Notes: generated by a model from the letters alone, not told the origin. DNA of 42,128 nucleotides from DAISJD01 sp036821645 (GCA_036821645.1 DAISJD010000013.1:1-42128); one strand, 5' to 3'; shown: positions 23,521 through 32,898, counted from the first letter of the stretch. Made by a program: numbers and translations.

Positions 23521-24588
23521 CTATGAGGAAGCCGCGGTCGGGATGACCGGGGCACTGTGGGATTTTTGCGCGGCGCGGTCACGATCGCGCCGCTCGTAAG
23601 CGTGAACGATTCGCATGACAAGCGGATGACGAACCACATCGGCGGCCTGAAAATGGACGAACCCGACCCCCTCGACCCCCTGCAAGGTGTCGAGCGCATC
23701 GGCCAGGCCAGATTTGATCCCGGGGGGCAGGTCGATCTGCGACAGGTCGCCCGTTACCGCCATCCGTGATCCTTCGCCAAGGCGCGTCAAAAACATCTTC
23801 ATTTGGACGGTCGTGGTGTTCTGCGCCTCATCCAGAATGACGAAGGAATGGGCAAGGGTCCGTCCGCGCATGAAGGCGAGAGGGGCCACTTCGATTTCGC
23901 CCGATGTCATCCGTTTGATCACTTGATCGCCAGGCAGCATGTCATGCAGCGCATCGTAAAGCGGTCGCAAATATGGGTCGACCTTTTCCTTGAGATCGCC
24001 CGGCAAAAACCCCAACCGTTCGCCCGCCTCGACGGCGGGGCGGGAGAGAATGATGCGTTGAACCTGTCCGGTCATCAACATATCGACGGCGGCTGCAACG
24101 GCGAGATAGGTCTTGCCCGTGCCGGCGGGACCGAGGCCAAACACCAAGGCATGATCGCGCAAAGCCTTGATATACTGGCTCTGTGTGACGGATCGGGCGG
24201 TGATCTGCCGTTTACGGGTCTTGATCGCGGCGGTTTCCTGCCACAGGGGCAACATATCCTGGGTTTGCCGCGCCCCCGTGATGCGCAGACCCGCATCGAT
24301 TTCCGCTTGGTCCACGGGTTGTCCTCGTTTCAGTCGATCGTAGAGATTGCCGAGGATCGCCTGGGCGCGCGCAACGGCGGAAGCCGGGCCGCTCAGGCTT
24401 AAATGGTTGCCGCGCGGGGTGAGACAGACCCCCAATTGGCGTTCGAGATGGACCAGATTCTGGTCCCGATCGCCGAAAAGTTCGGGCAGTAGCCCATTCT
24501 CATCGAACACCATCTGCACCGGCACTGGATCATGGTCCGCGACGGTGGGACCTGGGGCCGCGTGATGATCGACGGGGGGGCGTGTCAT
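23521..24588 (-). CDS. phoH: PhoH-like ATPase
   Basis: 355 residues. PhoH/YbeZ family ATPase that works with YbeY in RNA metabolism. N-terminal KH-like part (about 45-85), Walker A GPAGTGKT at 153-160, Walker B FVILDEAQN, and the sensor-like TGDLSQIDLP. Its ATG shares four bases with the miaB stop (ATGA), so the two are translationally coupled. Confidence 0.95.
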   Translation of the reverse strand: MTRPPVDHHAAPGPTVADHDPVPVQMVFDENGLLPELFGDRDQNLVHLERQLGVCLTPRGNHLSLSGPASAVARAQAILGNLYDRLKRGQPVDQAEIDAGLRITGARQTQDMLPLWQETAAIKTRKRQITARSVTQSQYIKALRDHALVFGLGPAGTGKTYLAVAAAVDMLMTGQVQRIILSRPAVEAGERLGFLPGDLKEKVDPYLRPLYDALHDMLPGDQVIKRMTSGEIEVAPLAFMRGRTLAHSFVILDEAQNTTTVQMKMFLTRLGEGSRMAVTGDLSQIDLPPGIKSGLADALDTLQGVEGVGFVHFQAADVVRHPLVMRIVHAYERRDRDRAAQKSHSAPVIPTAASS

Positions 24589-26000
24589 GAGGCGGCCGCC
24601 ATAGAAGAGGAAGGGGATAAAAAAGAGGAGGGCGAAGACGATGGAGGAACGAGGGTGCCGGACAGGCTGTTCAGACTGGCATCGTCAAGCCGGACCGATT
24701 GGATCGTCCCGATGAGGTCGGCGGGAGCCGTGCAATGGACCCCCTGGAGCCATGGCGTCCGTCCGATCAATTGACCGTCATGGCGACCGGGCCGTTCGAG
24801 TAGGACGGGGACGGTGGCCCCGATTTTGCCCGCATTGAAGGCCCGTTGCTGACGTTCCAGCAGATCTTGCAGGGCATAGAGGCGGCTTTGGGCGAGGGCG
24901 TCTGGAATATGCGCGTCATGAAGGGCGGCGGCGGGGGTGCCGGGGCGCGCCGAATAGCGAAACGAAAACGCATTGGTGAACCCGATCTCGGCTGCGATCG
25001 CAAGGGTCGCTTCGAAATCGGCATCGGTTTCGCCAGGAAAGCCCACGATGAAATCCGACGAAAACGCCATATCGGGGCGCGCATTGCGGAATCGATCGAT
25101 GATGGTGCGATACTCGGCGACCGTGTGCTTGCGGTTCATCTCGGCCAGAATTCTGTCGCTGCCCGACTGGATCGGCAGATGCAGATACGGCATCAAAGCC
25201 GGGACGTCGCGATGGGCGGCAATGAGATCGTCATCGACGTCGCGTGGGTGCGATGTTGTATAGCGTAGGCGGTAAAGGTTTGGAATTTCGGCCAATTCCC
25301 GGATTAGGCGACCAAGGCCCCAGGTGCCGCCCCGACCATCGTCGCCATGATAGGCGTTCACATTTTGACCGAGGAGGGTAATTTCCCGCGCCCCGGCCGC
25401 GACAAGCCGCCGGGCTTCGGCCAGGACCGAGGCGGTCGGTCGCGAGAATTCAGCACCCCGCGTGTAGGGAACGACGCAGAAGGTGCAAAATTTATCGCAC
25501 CCTTCCTGGATCGATAAAAAGGCACTGACGCCGGGGCGTGCCGATTCTTCCGGCAGAAAATCGAACTTGGATTCTACCGGAAATTCCGTGTCGAGGACGC
25601 CGCGCGTGCCGTCAGGATTGGCGGGATTGGCCCGATGGGCGCGGGCGATCATTTCGGGCAGCTTGTGATAGGATTGCGGCCCCAGCACGATATCGACGTA
25701 AGGGGCGCGGCGCATGATCTCGGCCCCTTCGGCCTGAGCGACACAGCCCGCGACGGCGATTACCATCTCAGCACCATCGTGCAGCCGGGCTTCTTTGAAG
25801 GGGCGAATGCGACCAAGATCGGAAAATAGCTTGTCTTCGGCTTTTTCGCGAATATGGCAGGTGTTCAGTATCACCATGTCCGCGTGATCGACCGTTTCGA
25901 CCGGTTCATAGCCAAGGGGAGCCAAGACATCGGCCATCCGCCCCGAATCATAGACGTTCATCTGGCAGCCGTAGGTCTTGATGAATAACTTCTTACGCAC
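24585..26000 (-). CDS. miaB: tRNA-2-methylthio-N6-dimethylallyladenosine synthase MiaB
   Basis: 471 residues, GTG start at 26000 with GGAG six bases upstream. Radical-SAM methylthiotransferase modifying A37 of tRNAs. The N-terminal UPF0004 cluster uses Cys12, Cys48 and Cys86; the radical-SAM cluster is Cys168, Cys172 and Cys175 in CDKFCTFC. The TRAM domain is near the C-terminus (GATVPVLLERPGRHDGQLIGRT). The last ~20 residues are an unusual Ser/Pro-rich tail after the TRAM fold (VPPSSSPSSFLSPSSS). Followed by phoH with an ATGA overlap. Confidence 0.96.
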   Translation of the reverse strand: MRKKLFIKTYGCQMNVYDSGRMADVLAPLGYEPVETVDHADMVILNTCHIREKAEDKLFSDLGRIRPFKEARLHDGAEMVIAVAGCVAQAEGAEIMRRAPYVDIVLGPQSYHKLPEMIARAHRANPANPDGTRGVLDTEFPVESKFDFLPEESARPGVSAFLSIQEGCDKFCTFCVVPYTRGAEFSRPTASVLAEARRLVAAGAREITLLGQNVNAYHGDDGRGGTWGLGRLIRELAEIPNLYRLRYTTSHPRDVDDDLIAAHRDVPALMPYLHLPIQSGSDRILAEMNRKHTVAEYRTIIDRFRNARPDMAFSSDFIVGFPGETDADFEATLAIAAEIGFTNAFSFRYSARPGTPAAALHDAHIPDALAQSRLYALQDLLERQQRAFNAGKIGATVPVLLERPGRHDGQLIGRTPWLQGVHCTAPADLIGTIQSVRLDDASLNSLSGTLVPPSSSPSSFLSPSSSMAAAS

Positions 26001-26092
26001 GAGAAACTCCGGCCATATTGAGGGCGGTACGAGATGGCTGATAAAACAAGAGGATGCGAGGGCGAGTAGGTCGGGGCATCAGGCCACCCCCA

Positions 26093-26965
26093 TCACGATG
26101 CTTTGCTCATGGCGGTGCGGTTGCGATGCGATGCCGCGTCTGGCGGGCCCAAAGATAATCGCCCCCCATTGGCAAGGGCGACACCGCGTGCGATCACCCG
26201 TTCGCAATGACTGGCAAGATGCTTGCGCGAGCCGAATTGTTGCAGGGTGACGGGCTCGTGAAATTCGATCACCACATCGACCGTGCCAAGGCCCAGCATG
26301 GTCCAAAGATGGCCAGCCAGTTCCATATCACCATACCAGGCGAATAAGGGACGAATGGCGCGACCAAGGGGAATGCCGTTCAAACGGACATAGGAAAGGC
26401 TGATCGGCTGAACCTCGACGGGTCTACCGTCGATTTCTTGGTCCGCGATACTGAAAAGCGCCGTTTTAAAGGGCAGGACATGGAGCGAATCCCCACTGGT
26501 CCCTTCGGGAAAAAGGATGAGACTATCCCCGGCTTGCAATCGGTCGGTCATCACGTCGCGTTGTTCGGCACTGCGCCGACTTTGGCGGGCAATGAAGACG
26601 GTTCTTTGCAATTTAGCAAGAAAGCCGAACAGTGGCCATGTCGCGACTTCGCTTTTCGCAACGAAGCAACCCGGTACGATTCCGCCTAGGATGAAAATAT
26701 CCGAATAAGAGATGTGATTGGATACGAAAAGCGTCGACGGTACTGCCGACAGCGTCCCCTTAACCGTGACCCGAAACCCGAACAAACGCGCGATCTGCCG
26801 ATGATAGAACATCGGCACATGAACCGCCAACCGCCAACCCCGCGCCATGGCGAAAAGCTGTAGCGGAAATAAGGCACCGGTGATGAGCAGAAACAAGAGA
26901 ACCCGTGAAAGACTGAGCCCCTGAGCGGCAACCCTATTCACCATCATGTTGCACTGGACGCGCAT
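26093..26965 (-). CDS. plsC: 1-acylglycerol-3-phosphate O-acyltransferase
   Basis: 290 residues. Makes phosphatidic acid from lysophosphatidic acid at the inner membrane, downstream of the PlsX route. Motif I is NHISYSD (the HX4D charge relay), motif III FPEGTS; the N-terminal segment VLLFLLITGALFPLQLFAM is a membrane anchor. Start could be ATG 26965, 26947 or 26944; none has a well-spaced ribosome binding site. Lies between fur and miaB, the common alphaproteobacterial order. Confidence 0.92.
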   Translation of the reverse strand: MRVQCNMMVNRVAAQGLSLSRVLLFLLITGALFPLQLFAMARGWRLAVHVPMFYHRQIARLFGFRVTVKGTLSAVPSTLFVSNHISYSDIFILGGIVPGCFVAKSEVATWPLFGFLAKLQRTVFIARQSRRSAEQRDVMTDRLQAGDSLILFPEGTSGDSLHVLPFKTALFSIADQEIDGRPVEVQPISLSYVRLNGIPLGRAIRPLFAWYGDMELAGHLWTMLGLGTVDVVIEFHEPVTLQQFGSRKHLASHCERVIARGVALANGGRLSLGPPDAASHRNRTAMSKAS

Positions 26966-27074
26966 CCCTCAAAAAATCAACGATGACCGAGCGACGTTAG
27001 CACGTTTTTGCAGCGCTTGCTATGACCGGCTCCGTCGGTCTGTGTCTATGACCGAGAAGGGGCAATCGGTATTG

Positions 27075-27545
27075 TCAATCCTTGGGATAAGATTTCACGA
27101 ATGTCGTGGGCGTGGTCGGAACGGACTGGGCCATCGGCGCATCTTTCGGCACGGCATAGAGTTCGAGTCGATGACCGACCAGCTTGAAACCGAGTTCGGC
27201 TGCGACCCGGTGTTGCAATTCTTCGATTTCCTGGTTCTGAAACTCAATCACGCGACCGCTTTGAACATCGATGAGATGGTCGTGATGATCGGTCGATCGT
27301 TCCTCATAGCGTGCGCGCCCATCGCCGAAATCGTGCCGTTCGAGAATGCTGGCTTCTTCAAAAAGCCGCACGGTGCGATAGACGGTGGCGATGCTGATTC
27401 GTGGGTCGATGGCCGTGGACCGGCGATAGACTGCTTCCACATCGGGGTGATCATCCGCTTCCGAAAGGACGCTCGCGATGACGCGACGTTGATCGGTCAT
27501 TTTCAGCCCTTTTTCGATACAGAGCTGTTCGAGGCGCGAAATCAT
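27075..27545 (-). CDS. fur: Fur-family metalloregulator
   Basis: 156 residues. Metal-responsive repressor with an N-terminal winged helix (MTDQRRVIASVLSEADDHPDVEAVYRR, ISIATVYRTVRLFEEAS) and a C-terminal dimerisation domain with the metal site DHHDHLIDV (His87, His88, His90). The C-terminal CxxC zinc pairs of enteric Fur are absent, as is normal in Alphaproteobacteria, where relatives act as Fur or as the manganese regulator Mur. Which metal it senses cannot be told. Confidence 0.92.
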   Translation of the reverse strand: MISRLEQLCIEKGLKMTDQRRVIASVLSEADDHPDVEAVYRRSTAIDPRISIATVYRTVRLFEEASILERHDFGDGRARYEERSTDHHDHLIDVQSGRVIEFQNQEIEELQHRVAAELGFKLVGHRLELYAVPKDAPMAQSVPTTPTTFVKSYPKD

Positions 27546-27689
27546 CCGTGTAACCGCCTTTCCTATAAAATCCGTAAGGTTCGTATCAGGGGCGCATTAT
27601 CCCGATCATCGAGGATGTGATCAAGCCTTGATGTGCCGTTTGGTCGCACATCTCACTAACATAGTTGTTGTTCTTGGACACATAAAAAA

Positions 27690-27728
27690 CAAAGACACCG
27701 ACCTCTAAAGTAGAGGCGGGTGTCTTTG
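27690..27728 (-). terminator. Rho-independent terminator of mucR
   Basis: CAAAGACACC (27690-27699) pairs with GGTGTCTTTG (27719-27728), with an inner CCTCTA/TAGAGG stem. Read leftwards it runs into GTTTTTTATG. It lies 30 bases after the mucR stop. Confidence 0.88.
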
Positions 27729-27758
27729 CAAATCAATCGCAGTAGCGATAAGCCGTGA

Positions 27759-28178
27759 TTATTCCTCGTCGCCGCGACGAGCGCGGGTGCCGAGGCCGAT
27801 TTCTTTCGCTAATTGGCTGCGTTGGCGCGCATAGTTCGGGGCGACCATCGGATAGTCGGGGCCAAGACCCCAACGGTCACGATATTCGTCAGGCGTCATG
27901 TTGTAAGCTGTTTTCAGATGCCGCTTCAACATCTTGAGCTTTTTGCCGTCTTCAAGGCAGATGATGTAATCGGAATGAACCGACTTCTTCACGGGAACGG
28001 CCGGTTGCGGCTTCTCGGGCACCGGCTCGGGGGCGGTTCCCATAGACGCGAGCGAGCGATAGATCTGATTGATCAATACCGGTAGTTCTTCAACGGCGAC
28101 GGTGTTGTTGGACACATGCGCCGCCACAATCTCCGTGGTAAGACTGAGCAAATCCACGCTTTCCGACTCATCAATCAT
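27759..28178 (-). CDS. mucR: MucR/Ros-family transcriptional regulator
   Basis: 139 residues from ATG 28178, with GAGG nine bases upstream. Pleiotropic regulators of this family control exopolysaccharide, motility and cell-cycle genes and bind AT-rich DNA. The DNA-binding block runs from YIICLEDGKKLKMLKRHL through YNMTPDEYRDRWGLGPDYPMVAPNYA. The zinc ligands are degenerate: Cys74 and His87 remain, but the second cysteine is Asp77 and the last histidine position is Ala91, so a zinc-independent fold is likely. The N-terminal oligomerisation half (LTTEIVAAHVSNNTV) is normal. The AT-rich palindromes elsewhere in this window would be plausible targets (inference). Confidence 0.93.
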   Translation of the reverse strand: MIDESESVDLLSLTTEIVAAHVSNNTVAVEELPVLINQIYRSLASMGTAPEPVPEKPQPAVPVKKSVHSDYIICLEDGKKLKMLKRHLKTAYNMTPDEYRDRWGLGPDYPMVAPNYARQRSQLAKEIGLGTRARRGDEE

Positions 28179-28406
28179 TATCAGGCACCTCAAGATAAAA
28201 CATAATGATGAAAATAGAACCTTATCTTGAATAAAGCAATAAAGAAGGAAGGCTTTTCTTGCAAGGGATAAAATTGCTGCATTGTGGCAACAGGCAATCA
28301 GGTGATCATCTCATCGGATTAGAGCGTTGTTGAAATCGCATGACCTTGTGGAAAACACCGAGAAAGCATTGAAAACCGAGTGCGTATCGTTTGATTGACG
28401 ACAGGA

Positions 28407-28898
28407 TTAGATAATGGGGCGCGTCAACAGTTTTGCTGCGACATGCTTGTTTCCTGGGCGCCGATAATAGTCGCGGCGGATGCCCTCACATTGGAATCCA
28501 AGTCCCGCATAAAGGCGTTGTGCCGGTACATTATCTTCGGCAACTTCGAGAAACGCGTTTTTTGCACCATGTTCACGCGCATAGTGCAGGAAATCATCCA
28601 TTATGCGACGTCCGATCCCCTGTCTGTGCCACCGGGTACCGACTGCGATGGTCAAGAGTTCGGCATCGCCCGCAACTAACAGAAACTGACAAAATCCCAA
28701 AGGTTCCGGTGGATTTTGTCCCTGATCGATGAGAATGCGTCCGCTGGCGGTCGGCATCGCCATGACCGTGCCCAGTGCCTTCCAATCCCAGGCTTCAAAG
28801 CCGAACGCATCGGCATGGAGGGCGGCTGCAATCTCGAGATCCGCGAAATCGAGATCGCGGATAAGAAAGGGGCGTTGTTTCGACGCAGGCAGCTTCAT
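28407..28898 (-). CDS. rimI: Ribosomal-protein-alanine N-acetyltransferase (GNAT)
   Basis: 163 residues. GNAT acetyltransferase acting on the N-terminus of S18 or related proteins. The acetyl-CoA loop is VGTRWHRQGIGRRIM; EVAEDNVPAQRLYAGLGF and EGIRRDYYRRPG are typical of RimI. Its ATG overlaps the tsaB stop by four bases (ATGA). The tsaB-rimI pair is conserved across bacteria. Confidence 0.92.
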   Translation of the reverse strand: MKLPASKQRPFLIRDLDFADLEIAAALHADAFGFEAWDWKALGTVMAMPTASGRILIDQGQNPPEPLGFCQFLLVAGDAELLTIAVGTRWHRQGIGRRIMDDFLHYAREHGAKNAFLEVAEDNVPAQRLYAGLGFQCEGIRRDYYRRPGNKHVAAKLLTRPII

Positions 28899-29701
28899 GG
28901 TATCGCCCCCGGCTCGCCCTGTCCGTCCGGTACCGCAAAATGGGTGCGGGCGCGCGGGACGGTCACGTCGGGTGCCCGCAGATAAAGCGGCTCGATCGGC
29001 AGACGGGTCAGGGAGTGACTTGTAAAATGACTGGCAAACTGGGCGATGATCCGGGCGTCGAGATGGGTGGGGGCCGCGGAGAGCCGGATTTGATCGGGCA
29101 GGGTCCAGCCCTCAAGGCAGCGAATCCCATCGCCCATGACTGAGATCGGTGTCGTGAGGCCCGACGCCCAAGCGATCAAATCGGGAATCTCGCGGCTGTC
29201 CGGGGGGCCAAGGGGGGTATGATCGCCGGAGAATCGACGCGTAAAGACGGGTCCGCGTTTGCTGTCGAGGATGACGAGGATAGTGTCGTCATCCTCTGTG
29301 TGCGGGGCCGTACCGACAGCCCCGGCCAGAACCGCCTCGAAGCAATCGACCCCGACAATGGGCTTTTGGGCGGCAAAGGCAAGCCCGCGTGCGGCGGCAA
29401 GCCCGATGCGCAGGCCCGTGAAAGAACCGGGTCCGACGGTCGTCACGATGAGGTCGAGATCGGCAAACCCGGTCCCTGATTCCGTCATGACGGCGGCAAT
29501 CTGGGGCAATAAGGTTTCGGCATGGCCCCGATCCATCGCCTGAAACCGGCTGGCCGCAAGCATTCCGTCACGCCAAAGGGCGGCGGAAACGGCGGCACCG
29601 GCGCAATCGAAGGCCAGGATCGTCGAAAATTCTGGGAGCGGGGGCGCGGATAGGGTCAAGGCAGCAATCTTGAAATTCAAAAATTCCCTGCATGATGCCA
29701 T
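28895..29701 (-). CDS. tsaB: tRNA threonylcarbamoyladenosine biosynthesis protein TsaB
   Basis: 268 residues. Partner of TsaD in making t6A37 in tRNAs. The ASKHA fold is marked by ILAFDCAGAAVSAALW, HAETLLPQIAAVM, TVGPGSFTGLRIGLAAARGLA and VILDSKRGPVFTR. Typical TsaB proteins begin close to the ILAFD strand; here the ATG at 29701 adds about 27 residues, so an internal TTG start is possible. Coupled to rimI and divergent from the VanX-like gene. Confidence 0.92.
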   Translation of the reverse strand: MASCREFLNFKIAALTLSAPPLPEFSTILAFDCAGAAVSAALWRDGMLAASRFQAMDRGHAETLLPQIAAVMTESGTGFADLDLIVTTVGPGSFTGLRIGLAAARGLAFAAQKPIVGVDCFEAVLAGAVGTAPHTEDDDTILVILDSKRGPVFTRRFSGDHTPLGPPDSREIPDLIAWASGLTTPISVMGDGIRCLEGWTLPDQIRLSAAPTHLDARIIAQFASHFTSHSLTRLPIEPLYLRAPDVTVPRARTHFAVPDGQGEPGAIP

Positions 29702-29793
29702 GCAGACCGGATCAAGATGCCTGATCTTGTGGTGAAGTATAGATCGTTTATGGTCATATCAGCTGAGATTATAGGGACGGGCGGGCGCTTTCG

Positions 29794-30360
29794 ATGTTAT
29801 CTGAGATTACGGAACGGACTCATGGCGTCTTACTCGACCTGCGCTATGCGACGGCGGACAATTTTACCGGGGCCCCGGTTTATTGCAGGCCCGCCTGCTA
29901 TCTCCATCAAGAGGCCGAGGCGGCCCTCTGCCGCACGGTCACGCTGGCAGGGCGGCTTGGCTATCGGGTCCGCCTCTTCGATGCGTTCCGCCCGACCGAG
30001 GCGCAATGGCATTTCTGGTCCTTGCGTCCCGATCCCGAGTTTCTAAGCGATCCCCGCCGCGGGTCGCCCCATTCGCGCGGGGCGGCGATCGACCTTACCC
30101 TGGTCGATCGGGATGGGGTCGATCTCGATATGGGTACCCCGTTCGATGCGTTTACCCCCCTTTCTCACCACGGGGCAGATGGGATCAGTGCGCAGGCAAC
30201 CCGCAACCGGGTGATCTTGATGGGGATCATGACCAGTGCCGGATGGGATTTTTACCGCCATGAATGGTGGCATTATCAATTGTTCAACGCCCGCCGCCTG
30301 CCGCTTTACAGCGATCGAGTCTTGAAACAACCGATGATGGTCGAGGCCTTGCGCGGGTGA
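29794..30360 (+). CDS. ddpX: D-alanyl-D-alanine dipeptidase (VanX/DdpX family)
   Basis: 188 residues. Zinc dipeptidase cleaving D-Ala-D-Ala. All key residues are seen: Arg66 (DAFRPTEAQ), zinc ligands His93 and Asp100 in SPHSRGAAIDL, catalytic Glu157 and ligand His160 in HEWWHYQ. No signal peptide, so cytoplasmic as in E. coli DdpX and VanX. No vanHA-like ligase genes are nearby, so a role in peptidoglycan-fragment recycling is more likely than glycopeptide resistance (inference). Divergent from tsaB, convergent with the FtsX-type permease. Confidence 0.92.
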   Translation: MLSEITERTHGVLLDLRYATADNFTGAPVYCRPACYLHQEAEAALCRTVTLAGRLGYRVRLFDAFRPTEAQWHFWSLRPDPEFLSDPRRGSPHSRGAAIDLTLVDRDGVDLDMGTPFDAFTPLSHHGADGISAQATRNRVILMGIMTSAGWDFYRHEWWHYQLFNARRLPLYSDRVLKQPMMVEALRG

Positions 30361-30389
30361 ACCAGCGGGCGCGATGGCCGGTTCACCCG
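30354..30389. terminator. Hairpin between convergent dipeptidase and permease genes
   Basis: CGGGTGAACC (30354-30363) pairs perfectly with GGTTCACCCG (30380-30389). It overlaps the dipeptidase stop codon. No T-run, so likely a bidirectional stop of the weaker kind. Confidence 0.5.
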
Positions 30390-30403
30390 GTGCCGATCAC
30401 CCC

Positions 30404-32851
30404 CTATTCATACCTAAGCGCCTTGCCCGGTTCCGTGCTGGCCCCGAAAAAGGCGAGACCGGCGACGGTCGCGATGGCGATAGCCCCCACCAGGGTTGAG
30501 GCGGCGAGGAAATAGGTTGCGTGGATGCCGACGCTATCGTCGAATTGCTGCAACCATTGGGCAAGGGCGAGATAGCCCACCGGCCAACCGATCAGATTGG
30601 CGACGAGGACCGGGCGCATGAATTGCCCGACCAACATCCGCACGATGGCGAGCCGCGAGGCGCCCAACACCTTGCGCAGGCCGATTTCCCGGATCCGGCG
30701 CGACGTATTATAGGCGGCAAGACCATAAAGCCCGATGCACCCGATCATCGCCGCAACCCCCGCCCCAACGGTGAAGAGATGGGAGCGGTTACGATCGGGA
30801 CGATAGAATCGGTCGAGATTGTCCTCGGCACTGATGAGATCGATCGGCACCTCGGGGGCGATCGTGCGCCAGACGCTGCGGATGCGTTCGCGCAGGGCCG
30901 GTTCGGCAATCCCCTGATAGCGCAGGCCCAGAACAGGGTATGTTGCAACCGATGGAGTATAGAAATAGACCATGGCATTGATCGCCTGCTTCGGCGAATG
31001 AAAGCGCATATCGTCGATGACGCCCGCGACCGTGAAATTCGTCCGGCCAAAGCCCAATACTTGCCCGACCGCCGCCTCGGCCGTCTCGAACCCCAGCAAT
31101 TTGACCGCCTTCATATTGAGCATGAGGTTGGGGCCGGGGGGCGTGTCGAGGAGATAGTTTTTGGTTGGCAGGTCTTTTGCCGGTTGATCGGCGCTGTAAT
31201 CGACTGACACGAACCGACCGGCCAGCAGGTGGGCGCCATACGTGTCAAAATAATGCGGCCCGGTCATGGTCCAATAGACATGGGGTTCCCGCTCGGTCGT
31301 GTGGATCGAATGGACATTGGTTGCCGTATTGAAACTCGTGTCGCCGGGGGCGGAATCCGATAGGGTAAGGCTGGTGACGCCGGGGATGGCCTTGATCGCC
31401 TCTAACAGGGTCGCCCTGCTGGTCGGGGTGAGGGAGGCGTCGGCGGTTGCGGTGCTGATCAACAGACCGCCGCGCTTAAAGCCCAGATCGGCCGATTTCA
31501 GATGGTCGAGTTGATCCAGAAAACCGGCGATCATGATGAAGAACGCGATCACGGTGCTGAATTGCACCAGGACCAGCCCTTCGCGGACCAAGGCGGCAAA
31601 GCGCCCGCCCGCCGGGGTGCGGGATGCGGCCAGCACAGCGGCCGGTTGAAAACTGGACAGGATCATGGCCGGATAAAGACCGGCACCGATCCCGATCGCC
31701 ATCACAAGCCCGGCAAGCCCCAGAATGGCGCCCAAATCCTGGCGATAATCGATGCTAAGGCCAAGGCCGCCATAGCTGTTGATGAGGGGCAATGTCAGTT
31801 CGACCATGCTGAGCCCGATCAGAAGGGCGATTAGGGTCGTGGCGGCGGATTCGCCTAAGAATTGCAGGCGCAGGCTGGTCTTGGTGGCCCCAAGCGCCTT
31901 GCGCACGGCCACTTCCTTGGCGCGCATGCCCGCCCGCGCTGTTGCCAGATTGATGAAATTGATCGCCGCGATCGCGAGGGCCAGAATGCCGACCAAGCCC
32001 AGCGTATAGATCGAATTGGCGGTTTGCGGATTATAGAGATGCCGTTTGCGCAAGGGTTCGATGATTTCGCGATATTGCGTGTGGGCGGGATGCTCGGTGC
32101 CGAAACTGGTGCCGGCCTTGCGGTCGACGAACGCATCCATCTGATCGGCCAGTTGCTGCGCCTCGACCGGGGTTTGAAACCGCAAGAGCGTGGTCACCTG
32201 GGTGGAACCCCAATGCCGCCAGTTCGCCTCCATATCGATACGCTTTTGCGTGACGAGGCGCAGGAAATGCAGTTTGAAGTCGGTATTGGCGGGCAATGTC
32301 GCGAACACGCCGCCGATCGTATAATCATGGGTGCCTTCACCATCGCTGAGCCGCAGGGTTTTGCCCAGCACGTTGGTCGAGCCCAGATATTTTTCCGCCA
32401 TGGCGGCCGAGATCAACAGGCGGTCCGGCGATGACAGGGCGTTGGTTGCGTCACCGGCGAGAAGCGGCAGTTCCAAGACCTTGAGAAAGGTCGGATCGAC
32501 CAGCATCTCTGTTTCATGGGTGCTGTTGGGTCCGACATGTACGGTGATATCCTCGTCGTAAAGGCGTGTGCCCAGCAGTGACGGGTAATCTTCATGCAGG
32601 TAATCGAGCAGCCCCGCCATCGTCTCGGGATTGTCGCCATTGACGCTATCCGGGTTCATGCGATAGTCCCGCACCGTATAGATCTGATCCAGATGCGGAA
32701 GCCAGGTCTCGAAATGCGTTTCGAACCGGGTGAAGAGACTGAGGGTGGTAAACACGGCGATGCCGAAGCTCAAACCCAAGAGATTGAGCGCGGCATAGAG
32801 CGGATGGCGCACGGTGACGCGAAAAAAAGCAAGCAACGCATTTTGGAGCAT
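30404..32851 (-). CDS. MacB/FtsX-type ABC transporter permease, duplicated form
   Basis: 815 residues from ATG 32851. Two repeats, each with a MacB periplasmic-core region and an FtsX domain: an N-terminal membrane segment (LYAALNLLGLSFGIAVFTTL), a periplasmic region, then ATARAGMRAKEVAVRKALGATK; and in the second half YNTSRRIREIGLRKVLGASR. The pair of 'E-x-x-x-RK-A/V-LGA' cytoplasmic loops shows the duplication directly. Such large permeases are known in several phyla beside MacB-like ATPases and fusion proteins and are thought to move peptides or lipids or to transmit mechanical force rather than form a channel. Third gene of the exporter operon; substrate unknown. Confidence 0.92.
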   Translation of the reverse strand: MLQNALLAFFRVTVRHPLYAALNLLGLSFGIAVFTTLSLFTRFETHFETWLPHLDQIYTVRDYRMNPDSVNGDNPETMAGLLDYLHEDYPSLLGTRLYDEDITVHVGPNSTHETEMLVDPTFLKVLELPLLAGDATNALSSPDRLLISAAMAEKYLGSTNVLGKTLRLSDGEGTHDYTIGGVFATLPANTDFKLHFLRLVTQKRIDMEANWRHWGSTQVTTLLRFQTPVEAQQLADQMDAFVDRKAGTSFGTEHPAHTQYREIIEPLRKRHLYNPQTANSIYTLGLVGILALAIAAINFINLATARAGMRAKEVAVRKALGATKTSLRLQFLGESAATTLIALLIGLSMVELTLPLINSYGGLGLSIDYRQDLGAILGLAGLVMAIGIGAGLYPAMILSSFQPAAVLAASRTPAGGRFAALVREGLVLVQFSTVIAFFIMIAGFLDQLDHLKSADLGFKRGGLLISTATADASLTPTSRATLLEAIKAIPGVTSLTLSDSAPGDTSFNTATNVHSIHTTEREPHVYWTMTGPHYFDTYGAHLLAGRFVSVDYSADQPAKDLPTKNYLLDTPPGPNLMLNMKAVKLLGFETAEAAVGQVLGFGRTNFTVAGVIDDMRFHSPKQAINAMVYFYTPSVATYPVLGLRYQGIAEPALRERIRSVWRTIAPEVPIDLISAEDNLDRFYRPDRNRSHLFTVGAGVAAMIGCIGLYGLAAYNTSRRIREIGLRKVLGASRLAIVRMLVGQFMRPVLVANLIGWPVGYLALAQWLQQFDDSVGIHATYFLAASTLVGAIAIATVAGLAFFGASTEPGKALRYE

Positions 32852-32898
32852 AATCGGCAATCCCGGATGATCGGATGGGGCGTGGCGATGAACCGTCC

